In this document: positions 16,479-23,591 of the stretch, one piece after another | Layout: every line of letters starts with the position of its first letter | Numbering within the stretch: position 1 is the first letter of the stretch | DNA from: Thermofilaceae archaeon | GTDB taxonomy: Archaea; Thermoproteota; Thermoprotei; Thermofilales; Thermofilaceae | NCBI GenBank assembly: GCA_027027675.1 | Contig: JALVKT010000078.1 | Coordinates: 1-37,249 of the forward strand | Reading direction: 5' to 3' | DNA length: 37,249 bases | Position numbers and translations under genes: made by a program | Notes under the pieces: model-generated | What the model was told of the DNA's origin: nothing | The model's input: only the letters and a program-made list of their open reading frames with translations | Databases searched by the model: none

Positions 16479-17690
16479 ATGTTTTTTATAAAACTTCGTA
16501 GGCGCCTTAAATTTAACAAGGAGCCTAAAACCACTGCTCCCCCGGCTCCCGAGCCACCCAAGGGGCAGGTAATATGCGATACAGCAACGGGAAAAGTGTT
16601 GCTACGCGACGCATACATACATGTAGAGGCGGGCGAAGACTGGGAAAAGTTTCTCTCACTACTACGCTGCAGACAGATATACGAGGTATTCCTCACAAGC
16701 AGTTCAGCAGTAGTATCCCTCAAGTCGTGGGGCCGCACCTCTCTCAGCCACCCGCTAGACATAGAGCGCCTCCTTCTACACTTGATAGAGGAGACCGGGG
16801 CAAGAGTTGACCTCAAACAGCCATACACACAGCTAGAGTACCTGGGATGGCGAATCTTTGTACAACTCGACATAAGCGGCCAACTCGAGATAACAGCGAC
16901 AAGGATCCACGACGTCCCCCCGCTCAGAGAACTCGTAGACCCTTTACTCGCAGCCCGTATACTAACCCTACTCATGGCCCCCAGCACTGTCGTAATAGCC
17001 GGCCCCCCGGGGTCGGGGAAGACGACTCTGCTAAACTCTATCATAGTGGAGGCGGCGTCGCTATGGCCCCACCTGCACATCGCGGTAGTGGAGCCCGTAA
17101 AGGAGCTCGTACTGAACGGCGGCTGGGCATCCCGCATGGTAGGCGACATTTCACACTCAACCAGGCTCACTGTACGATTCAAACGCCCAGACATACTAGT
17201 GGTGGGCGAACTCCTAACAAGCGACGTCTGGAGCTTCATCGAGGCCGGCCGCAGCGGCGTACCCACAATAAGCACCTACCACAGCCCCAACATCTGGAAA
17301 TGCCTACGCAGCATGGCGGACGCCCTCAGAATACACATCCCCGACGCCACAGAACTTACAGTGCTACGCTACATAGACGCTTTCATCATAACAAGGAAAA
17401 CAATAAGCCCCACCTCAACAACTAGACACATCGACTCCATATACATGAGCGACGGCCAACGCCTAATACCACTATACACGAGCGGCCCGCCAGAGACGCA
17501 CATCACAGAGGAAATCTTCCTAGACCTCCTCCCGGAAAACTCCCTCCTAGGCCCCACAGCCACCATCTACTCCACCCTAAAGACACACTACAAGGTCCCG
17601 CTCCAATCCCTACGATTCGAAAAGCTACCACCACTCTCAATAAAAACCAGGCCTCTCGACAAACTAAACAATCCGGTAAAACACAGGTAG
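16479..17690 (+). CDS. Type II/IV secretion-system (GspE/TadA/FlaI superfamily) ATPase
   Basis: Walker A VIAGPPGSGKTTLLNSIIVEA, Asp/His box-like IAVVEPVKEL, DILVVGELLTSDVWSFIEAGRSGVPTISTYH. Confidence 0.85.
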   Translation: MFFIKLRRRLKFNKEPKTTAPPAPEPPKGQVICDTATGKVLLRDAYIHVEAGEDWEKFLSLLRCRQIYEVFLTSSSAVVSLKSWGRTSLSHPLDIERLLLHLIEETGARVDLKQPYTQLEYLGWRIFVQLDISGQLEITATRIHDVPPLRELVDPLLAARILTLLMAPSTVVIAGPPGSGKTTLLNSIIVEAASLWPHLHIAVVEPVKELVLNGGWASRMVGDISHSTRLTVRFKRPDILVVGELLTSDVWSFIEAGRSGVPTISTYHSPNIWKCLRSMADALRIHIPDATELTVLRYIDAFIITRKTISPTSTTRHIDSIYMSDGQRLIPLYTSGPPETHITEEIFLDLLPENSLLGPTATIYSTLKTHYKVPLQSLRFEKLPPLSIKTRPLDKLNNPVKHR

Positions 17691-17708
17691 CCTCTCCGGC
17701 GGCGAGAA

Positions 17709-17835
17709 TGGTGGGCCGGCCGGGATTTGAACCCGGGATTGGGGTGGACGCTCCGGAGGCGCCCATCCCCCCGGTTATGAGCCTCACCCGCCCCTAGAGG
17801 GCGACGGGTGCTCCACCGGGCTGAGCTACCGGCCC
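17709..17835 (-). tRNA. tRNA with CAT anticodon (elongator Met-like) with two apparent non-canonical introns; CCA encoded
   Basis: GGGCCGG-TA-GCTC...GAGC-A-CCCG[TCGCCCTCTAGGGGCGGGTGAG]G CTCATAA CCGGG-(33-nt variable region, ~28 nt intron)-CCGGG TTCAAAT CCCGG-CCGGCCC-A-CCA; removing 22+28 nt gives a 77-nt cloverleaf. Confidence 0.8.
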
Positions 17836-17893
17836 TGCAGATTAGAGGGGTCAAAAACCATATTTAATTTTTCTCTCAGTGCCACATCTCACA

Positions 17894-17917
17894 TTTCGTG
17901 TGTATATACACTCGAAA
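17894..17917. promoter_or_regulatory. Near-perfect 24-bp palindrome, candidate operator of the XRE-CBS regulator
   Basis: TTTCGTGTGTAT|ATACACTCGAAA, one mismatch between half-sites; upstream of TATA-like ACATATATCG (~17928) and gene start 17965. Confidence 0.6.
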
Positions 17918-17964
17918 TACTGGACACAACATATATCGCTCCAAGCAGCGCCACAAACTATAGG

Positions 17965-18543
17965 ATGCCCATACCCTCGCCCGACGAGCTCAAAGCCCTT
18001 AGACTCCGCGCAGGCCTAACCCAGACCGAACTGGCGCGCCGCGCAGGCGTAAGCCAATCCCTCATAGCGAGGATCGAAGCCGGCAAGGTAAACCCGCGCG
18101 TCTCAACACTCATGAAAATATACCGTGCCTTACAAGAATTCGTAAGCGAACAGTTAACAGCGGAAAACATAATGTCAACACCCCTAGTCTACGTGACGCC
18201 TGACACTAAACTCATGAAAATCGCGGAAATAATGTGGAGGAGAGGCTTCAGCCAACTCCCCGTCATGGACGACAAAGCCAGAAAAAACCTCGGCACAGTG
18301 TTTGACAACGACCTCATCAGAGCATTCCTCAAAGAAGACACCCGCGCGGCTACACTTACAGCAGAGGACATAATGTCAGACCCCCTACCCATAGTATCGC
18401 ACAGCACTAGGCTACGCATAATAGCGCGGATGCTATCCTACGAGACACCCGCGGTGCTCGTAGAGAAAGAGATGAAAATAGTAGGAATAATAACCAGAAG
18501 CGACATAGCCAAAATACTCGTCCACACGCGAGAAAAAACCTAG
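17965..18543 (+). CDS. XRE-type HTH plus CBS-pair transcriptional regulator
   Basis: LRLRAGLTQTELARRAGVSQSLIARIEAGKVNPRVSTLMKI then two CBS motifs (AENIMSTPLVYVTPDTKLMKIAEIM; AEDIMSDPLPIVSHSTRLRIIARML). Confidence 0.93.
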   Translation: MPIPSPDELKALRLRAGLTQTELARRAGVSQSLIARIEAGKVNPRVSTLMKIYRALQEFVSEQLTAENIMSTPLVYVTPDTKLMKIAEIMWRRGFSQLPVMDDKARKNLGTVFDNDLIRAFLKEDTRAATLTAEDIMSDPLPIVSHSTRLRIIARMLSYETPAVLVEKEMKIVGIITRSDIAKILVHTREKT

Positions 18544-18548
18544 CGCGC

Positions 18549-18923
18549 CTATACACGCCTCATAACAACCTTCACACGATACCTAGTATTAGGCCTCCTA
18601 CCCTTCTTAACCAACCGCCCCTCCTTCACAAACCTCGACACATACGTCGACACACTTGTAATCCTAAGCCCGGGTATCTCACGCCTAGCAACATTATAGA
18701 GGTCCTTTATAGAAAACCAGGTGCCATCACCAAAGTTCTCCGCTATCAACGACCACAGCCTCGCACGCAGACTCCCACCGGACTCGCCACCACCAGCCCC
18801 CTTCATCAACCTGAGCATCTCCAATACCTGCAAAACCCTCTTCTCGTCTACATCACCCTCTAACACAATAGAGATCTTCTCACCATCATCCAAGTAGTCC
18901 TCGATCTTTATCTTAGGGGGCAT
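18549..18923 (-). CDS. Hypothetical protein with C-terminal winged-helix-like domain, flanking the candidate origin
   Basis: LRARLWSLIAENFGDGTWFSIKDLYNVARREIPGLRITSVSTYVSRFVKEGRLVKKGRRPNTRYRVKV; TATATAT about 30 nt upstream of its start. Confidence 0.6.
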   Translation of the reverse strand: MPPKIKIEDYLDDGEKISIVLEGDVDEKRVLQVLEMLRLMKGAGGGESGGSLRARLWSLIAENFGDGTWFSIKDLYNVARREIPGLRITSVSTYVSRFVKEGRLVKKGRRPNTRYRVKVVMRRV

Positions 18924-19110
18924 TGCTCCACATAATCCTCAACCCCACCATATATATCACAATCTCTTCTGAATAAAACATGAATAAACATGAAACCACG
19001 TTACCATGCCTCTACAAGCATCCATCACAATAATCTCCACCGCTAACCAAGAAAAGAGATAGATAATCTAGAATATGGCATGTTACAGCAAAGATATTTC
19101 TCTGTAAACA

Positions 19111-19134
19111 GTTCCAGTGGAAATAAAGGGGTTA
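19111..19134 (+). repeat. ORB-like repeat 1: GTTCCAGTGGAAATAAAGGGGTTA
   Basis: 22/24 identical to repeat 2 on the opposite strand. Confidence 0.8.
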
Positions 19135-19207
19135 TTTAAACCCCCATATACTTTCCACATGAAACACGAATAATGAATATGCTCCCACAGCACCGCATAA
19201 TCTTCCC

Positions 19208-19231
19208 TAACCCCTCTACTTCCACTGGAAC
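19208..19231 (-). repeat. ORB-like repeat 2: GTTCCAGTGGAAGTAGAGGGGTTA
   Basis: Inverted relative to repeat 1, two mismatches. Confidence 0.8.
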
Positions 19232-19306
19232 CTCCTTTACTTAACCTCACCTAGAGAGTACCATACTAACTAACTATACACTTACACCACAAGTTTCACA
19301 TGACAA

Positions 19307-19330
19307 CTTCCACACGAAGAAAAGGGGTTT
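19307..19330 (+). repeat. ORB-like repeat 3: CTTCCACACGAAGAAAAGGGGTTT
   Basis: 17/24 identical to repeat 1; TTCCA, GAA and AAAGGGGTT blocks retained. Confidence 0.65.
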
Positions 19331-19352
19331 ACCGCTTCAAGCCCAACATTAG

Positions 19353-20996
19353 ATGAGCAAAGAATTTAAGACAACGCAATTTTCAGCCATCCGAGGATAT
19401 ATTATGGATAGCTTATTTTCGAGGATCTACGTGTTAGACACCTCCTCTATACTACACGGAACGGCGAGGAGAGCCATAAGTGAGGGGAAAATAGCGGGAA
19501 AACTCCTCATACATACATATATTGTAGACTACTTTGAAGCACTCTCCCGTAAGGGAAGCAGCAAGGGAATAAACGGTCTAAAAGAACTAGAGCTTATCCG
19601 CAAGGCAGCGGAAGAAGCCCAGGAACTCGTAGAACTGGAATACACTAGTGAGATGCCCGACGGATACCGCAGGACCCGGGACTTGGATCCCGACGTAGTC
19701 GCGAGAGCTGTAGCGCATGAAATAGGCGGCACCCTGGTTACCTCTGACGAGGTTTCACGGGTCGCTGCTGAGGCGCTCGGAATAGATACTCTCTACCTAG
19801 AGCCTGGTGGAGGTAGATTTGAGCTAGAAAAGTTCTTTGAGCCCGATATAATGTCCGTCCACCTGAAAGAGGGCGTGCCTCCACACGCCAAAAAGGGGGT
19901 GCCTGGCAAGTGGGAGTTTATTACACTGAGAGAAGAGCCTGTGACGAGGGAAGAGCTCGAGGAGATAATACGCCAGATACTTGAAAGAGCAAAAGGCGGC
20001 GCCAGTGACTCATTCATAGAGGCCGAGCGGCCAGGGTCAACCATAGTCCAGCTCGGGGTTTACAGGATAGTTATCACTAGGCCGCCCTTCTCCGACGGCG
20101 TAGAGGTCACCGCTGTACGACCAGTGGCCCGGCTCAGACTGGAAGACTACAAGCTGCCCAAGAAGCTCGTGGAGAGGCTGGAGAAGAGGGCTGAAGGCAT
20201 ACTGATAGCCGGCGCCCCGGGAATGGGTAAAACAACATTCGCGCAGGCGCTCGCGGAGTACTACCATAGGAAAGGGAAGATAGTCAAAACAATAGAGTCG
20301 CCGCGCGACATGCACTTACCGGACGAGGTCACCCAGTACTCTAAGAACTATGCTACGTCCGAGGAGATACATGACGTCTTGCTCCTCTCGAGGCCCGACT
20401 ACACGTTCTTCGACGAGATGAGGGATACAAGGGACTTTGAGCTATACGCCGACCTGAGGCTCGCAGGCGTCGGAATGGTAGGCGTGGTTCACGCCACGGC
20501 GCCTATAGATGCTATACAGAGGTTTATAGGGAGAGTCGAGTTAGGAATGATACCCTCCATCATAGACACAGTGATTTACATCAAGAACGGGCGTGTCGAA
20601 AAAGTGTATTCACTGGAAACCACGGTAAAGATACCTCATGGGCTTAAAGAGGCAGACCTGGCTCGGCCAGTAGTGGTCGTGAAAGACTTTCTCACCGACA
20701 AGCCTGAATACGAGCTTTACGTGTTCGGCGAGCGCACCTTCGTCGTCCCGGTGCGCCGAGCCGGCATTAAGTTAAGCGTCAAAGAGTACAAGGTTAAGTC
20801 GCTGCTTGAACGGGCGCTGAAAAGATACCTACCCGACGAAGAGTTCGACGTAGAAGTCGACCCGGCCAGGTCTCTCGTCACAATAAGGGTGCCGGCGGAC
20901 CTTTACAACTACGTCCTCGGCAAGCCGAGGAAGAGACTAGAAAAGCTGTGTAGGAAACACGGCTTTGAGATGGAGCTCGTGCCCCGGGTAGAATAA
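19353..20996 (+). CDS. PIN-domain/VapC-type ATPase (PINc + PilT-like ATPase + KH-like C-terminus)
   Basis: YVLDTSSILHG PIN motif, GILIAGAPGMGKTTFAQALAEYY Walker A, PDYTFFDEMRDTRDFELYADLRLAGVGMVGVVHA; start may be ATG 19404. Confidence 0.9.
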   Translation: MSKEFKTTQFSAIRGYIMDSLFSRIYVLDTSSILHGTARRAISEGKIAGKLLIHTYIVDYFEALSRKGSSKGINGLKELELIRKAAEEAQELVELEYTSEMPDGYRRTRDLDPDVVARAVAHEIGGTLVTSDEVSRVAAEALGIDTLYLEPGGGRFELEKFFEPDIMSVHLKEGVPPHAKKGVPGKWEFITLREEPVTREELEEIIRQILERAKGGASDSFIEAERPGSTIVQLGVYRIVITRPPFSDGVEVTAVRPVARLRLEDYKLPKKLVERLEKRAEGILIAGAPGMGKTTFAQALAEYYHRKGKIVKTIESPRDMHLPDEVTQYSKNYATSEEIHDVLLLSRPDYTFFDEMRDTRDFELYADLRLAGVGMVGVVHATAPIDAIQRFIGRVELGMIPSIIDTVIYIKNGRVEKVYSLETTVKIPHGLKEADLARPVVVVKDFLTDKPEYELYVFGERTFVVPVRRAGIKLSVKEYKVKSLLERALKRYLPDEEFDVEVDPARSLVTIRVPADLYNYVLGKPRKRLEKLCRKHGFEMELVPRVE

Positions 20997-21000
20997 ATTT

Positions 21001-21018
21001 TTTCGTGTGTAAATACAC
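21001..21018. promoter_or_regulatory. Second copy of palindrome core TTTCGTGTGTAAATACAC upstream of alba
   Basis: 17/18 identical to 17894-17911; palindromic over CGTGTGTAAATACACGCG. Confidence 0.5.
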
Positions 21019-21112
21019 GCGTTATTCAGGCTCTGATAATCCGAGGCCCGGCCCGCCCAGGCCGCTCACAAAACGTTTATTAGTAGACTAACCTCCTTTT
21101 CTTCGCCCAAAG

Positions 21113-21403
21113 GTGGATACCATGAGCAGCCAGGAAGGAACAATACTAGTAGGCAACAAGAACGTGATGAACTACGTGCTAGCCACCGTCATACAGTTCA
21201 ACCAGGGCGCCAAGCGCGTAATAATAAAGGCTAGGGGCCGCGCGATCTCCAAGGCCGTCGACACCGCGGAGATAGTGAGGAGCCGCTTCCTCAAAGACGA
21301 GGTAGACGTAAAGGAGATACGGATCGGGAGCGAGCAGATCGGGGAAGGAGACAACAAGAGAATGGTCTCCGTGATAGAGATAGTCCTAGAGAGGAAGGAG
21401 TAA
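21113..21403 (+). CDS. alba: Alba DNA/RNA-binding protein (likely start ATG at 21122)
   Basis: [50 protein letters not shown]. Confidence 0.95.
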   Translation: MDTMSSQEGTILVGNKNVMNYVLATVIQFNQGAKRVIIKARGRAISKAVDTAEIVRSRFLKDEVDVKEIRIGSEQIGEGDNKRMVSVIEIVLERKE

Positions 21404-21437
21404 GCTGTTTTTCACACCACTTTCTTCTACACAATGT

Positions 21438-21800
21438 TCAGGGGAGAATTTCGCTGGGCTTTTCGCGCAGATTAACTATGGGTATGGCGAGCCACCCGGG
21501 CTTAGTGCCCCTGCTGACCTCTACGCGTTCACCCGCGTCGTCCGCCTTGAAGAGAACATAGTCTCCCTCGAGCTCTTTGTCGAGTGATATATAGTAGAAC
21601 ATGGGTACACCGTAGAGCCGATAATAGTCCCGATAGACTATGAAGAGGCCGTAGATGTGACGCCCATCTTCCTCGTAGTGTACGATGTAGGTCGTGTGTC
21701 CTACGCTTGCGGTGGTACTGGCGAAGCGTGCAAGGTCCTCTATTTTCTCAAGCTCGACTTTTATCACAGGTCTTATGGAGCCCGACTCCATGCCCGGCAC
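21438..21800 (-). CDS. Hypothetical protein
   Basis: Continuous ORF, soluble alpha/beta composition; downstream of 21809-22195 on the same strand. Confidence 0.6.
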   Translation of the reverse strand: MPGMESGSIRPVIKVELEKIEDLARFASTTASVGHTTYIVHYEEDGRHIYGLFIVYRDYYRLYGVPMFYYISLDKELEGDYVLFKADDAGERVEVSRGTKPGWLAIPIVNLREKPSEILP

Positions 21801-21808
21801 CCTATCCC

Positions 21809-22195
21809 TTATTCTTCCGCGGGGGAAAAGATTAGAATTACTATATCTCCTGGCCGCAGCTGGGCAACCGCGTCCAACCCTTCTTCGAGCCTCCCAGCCC
21901 TTATGGCGGGGAAGGGCGGGGGATCAGAGTCCTCAAGCGCTACGCCTAGAGCCGAGTGTTGGGGCATGAGTAGTATATCGCCCCTCTTAGGGACGGGGCG
22001 AGTCGCGGACTCCGGCCTGAGGCTCCTCGGTAGCACGAAGTATGTTATGGAGCCGGTCTTCGCAACCGCCACCATGGCGCGTTTCAACGTGAGCAGCAAG
22101 TCTATGTTGAGGGGGATCCATGCGGGGTTGAGCGTGCCGCGTGCTATAGAGCGTCCGCGCCTAAGTATCTCTAGCTTGGCGCTGTTTTCACTCAT
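21809..22195 (-). CDS. Hypothetical protein, possibly cyclophilin-like fold
   Basis: TGSITYFVLPRSLRPE...PKRGDILLMPQHSALGVAL...LRPGDIVILIF resembles small archaeal cyclophilin-like-fold proteins. Confidence 0.55.
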   Translation of the reverse strand: MSENSAKLEILRRGRSIARGTLNPAWIPLNIDLLLTLKRAMVAVAKTGSITYFVLPRSLRPESATRPVPKRGDILLMPQHSALGVALEDSDPPPFPAIRAGRLEEGLDAVAQLRPGDIVILIFSPAEE

Positions 22196-22316
22196 ACAAT
22201 GATGTATCGCGAGAGATTATGATTTGTATTTCCCATCTCCGCAGTTCCAGGGCGCGTCGAGCCAAATATCAGCATGAGGGATTTTAAGCATATAGCGTAT
22301 CATGAGGTGAAGCGGG

Positions 22317-23591
22317 ATGTCTGTTGACGAGTACAGGAGGAAGTATGCTTACGGGGAAGACTACGGGACCAGCCACTTCAAGTTCGGCCCCGTAGCTGAG
22401 AAGCCCCACGTGATCGAAAACCGGGGCTTATTCCTAGGTGGGGAATCGAAGGTCTTGCTAAAACTCTTTGGAGTGGATAGGGAAGTGATAGTGGGGCCGG
22501 AGATAGTCAGGTATCTGGGGAGCATCGAGGACGTGTCAAGGCACCTTATATACCCGATGAGGGACGGCGTGGTCGCGAAGGACGATGAAAGGGCTTGGCG
22601 AGTCCTATATGAGTTGACCAAGTACGGCTTCTCTCTCACGAAGCCCGACGCGAGCGATTTCCAGGGGTTCTATGTGACGGCCGCGCTCTCCGCCGTGGCG
22701 CCGGACTATATGATAGAGAAGCTGTTCGAGATTCACGCGCGGATAGATGGCGAGATGAACGTGGTGAAGGCGTTCACAGTGATACCTCAGCCGCTTGCGG
22801 TCGCCATAGCGGAGAAGACCATAACATGCGTTGTCGTCGAGTCGGGGCATGGGAACACACAGATAACTCCGATATCCATGTATCCGATAAGGGACGCCGC
22901 GGTTGTCCTCAACAGGGGTGGTGCTGAAGCCGACGCCATGGCAGCGGAGGTGTTAAGGGATCTCGGTCACGAGGATCTCGCCAGAGAGGAGAAGTTTGTG
23001 AGGATGTTCAAGGAGGCTGTAGGGCTTGTGCCCCGTAGCCTAGACGAGGCCATAGAGGCTGCTAAGAGGGAGCCTGAAAGGTTTAGGACAGTGTTCAAGG
23101 TTCCGGGCACCAGGATTGAGGTTGACCTTGGCGAGCGGGCATGGATGCGTTTCCTGATTGGAGAGGTTCCCTTTAACCCCGAGCACGAGATATTTGAGAG
23201 CTACTATAAGAGGGGCATGCCCAGGCCCCGGGACACCGTGGTGGGCGGGGAAAGAGTGAGGGGGACAATGCCTCTCGGCGAGGCTATTAGTCTAAGCGTG
23301 TCTAAGACGAGCATTGAACTGCAGCCTAGTCTTTACAAAAGGGTTATCCTAAGTGGCGGGAATTTTGCATGGAAAGTGCCTCCAGGGCTTGAGGATGTGG
23401 CGGTGGATAGCGCCGAGAAGGTGCGTCTACAGCTCCTAGACTTTGGGATTGAAAGTGAGGTGTCCCTCGTAGAAGACCCCCTATACTCTGTGTGGAAGGG
23501 GACTATAGTTTACAGCCTCGCCGTTCCCGACGAGTTTGAGTGGGACTGGAGCCGCCGTGAAGGGTGGTTTAAGAGGGGTATACACTACTGA
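22317..23591 (+). CDS. Crenactin (archaeal actin homologue)
   Basis: Actin-like phosphate loops and layout: VIPQPLAVAIAEKTITCVVVESGHGNTQITPISMYPI, LNRGGAEADAMAAEVL, KRVILSGGNFAWKVPPGLE, PLYSVWKGTIVYSL. Confidence 0.9.
   Translation: MSVDEYRRKYAYGEDYGTSHFKFGPVAEKPHVIENRGLFLGGESKVLLKLFGVDREVIVGPEIVRYLGSIEDVSRHLIYPMRDGVVAKDDERAWRVLYELTKYGFSLTKPDASDFQGFYVTAALSAVAPDYMIEKLFEIHARIDGEMNVVKAFTVIPQPLAVAIAEKTITCVVVESGHGNTQITPISMYPIRDAAVVLNRGGAEADAMAAEVLRDLGHEDLAREEKFVRMFKEAVGLVPRSLDEAIEAAKREPERFRTVFKVPGTRIEVDLGERAWMRFLIGEVPFNPEHEIFESYYKRGMPRPRDTVVGGERVRGTMPLGEAISLSVSKTSIELQPSLYKRVILSGGNFAWKVPPGLEDVAVDSAEKVRLQLLDFGIESEVSLVEDPLYSVWKGTIVYSLAVPDEFEWDWSRREGWFKRGIHY

Larger units (their letters stand above)
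18924..19352. other. Candidate replication origin (AT-rich intergenic region with ORB-like repeats)
   Basis: Three repeats with TTCCA-nnn-GAA dyad plus G-string: 19111-19134(+), 19208-19231(-), 19307-19330(+), and a degenerate fourth near 19137-19163(-); lies between divergently transcribed genes. Confidence 0.75.

Noticed and set aside
16442-17275. 277-aa minus-strand ORF opposite the secretion ATPase
   Set aside because: Ser/Arg-rich antisense translation; the plus-strand ATPase has clear Walker motifs.
19131-19145. GGGGTTATTTAAACCCC hairpin as a transcription terminator
   Set aside because: No U-tract and no upstream gene reading into it; more likely part of origin structure.
19111-19231. 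121-bp MITE-like element with 24-bp terminal inverted repeats
   Set aside because: No target-site duplication seen and a third diverged copy lies outside the unit in direct orientation; origin boxes explain all copies.
19111-19330. CRISPR array made of the repeated GTTCCAGTGGAAATAAAGGGG motif
   Set aside because: Copies are in alternating orientation, imperfect, only about three, and separated by ~70-75 bp non-uniform sequence; the motif structure fits ORB elements much better.
21657-22202. 181-aa plus-strand ORF opposite 21438-22195
   Set aside because: The two minus-strand ORFs have more protein-like composition and a coherent operon-like arrangement; the plus ORF is Ser/Arg-rich.
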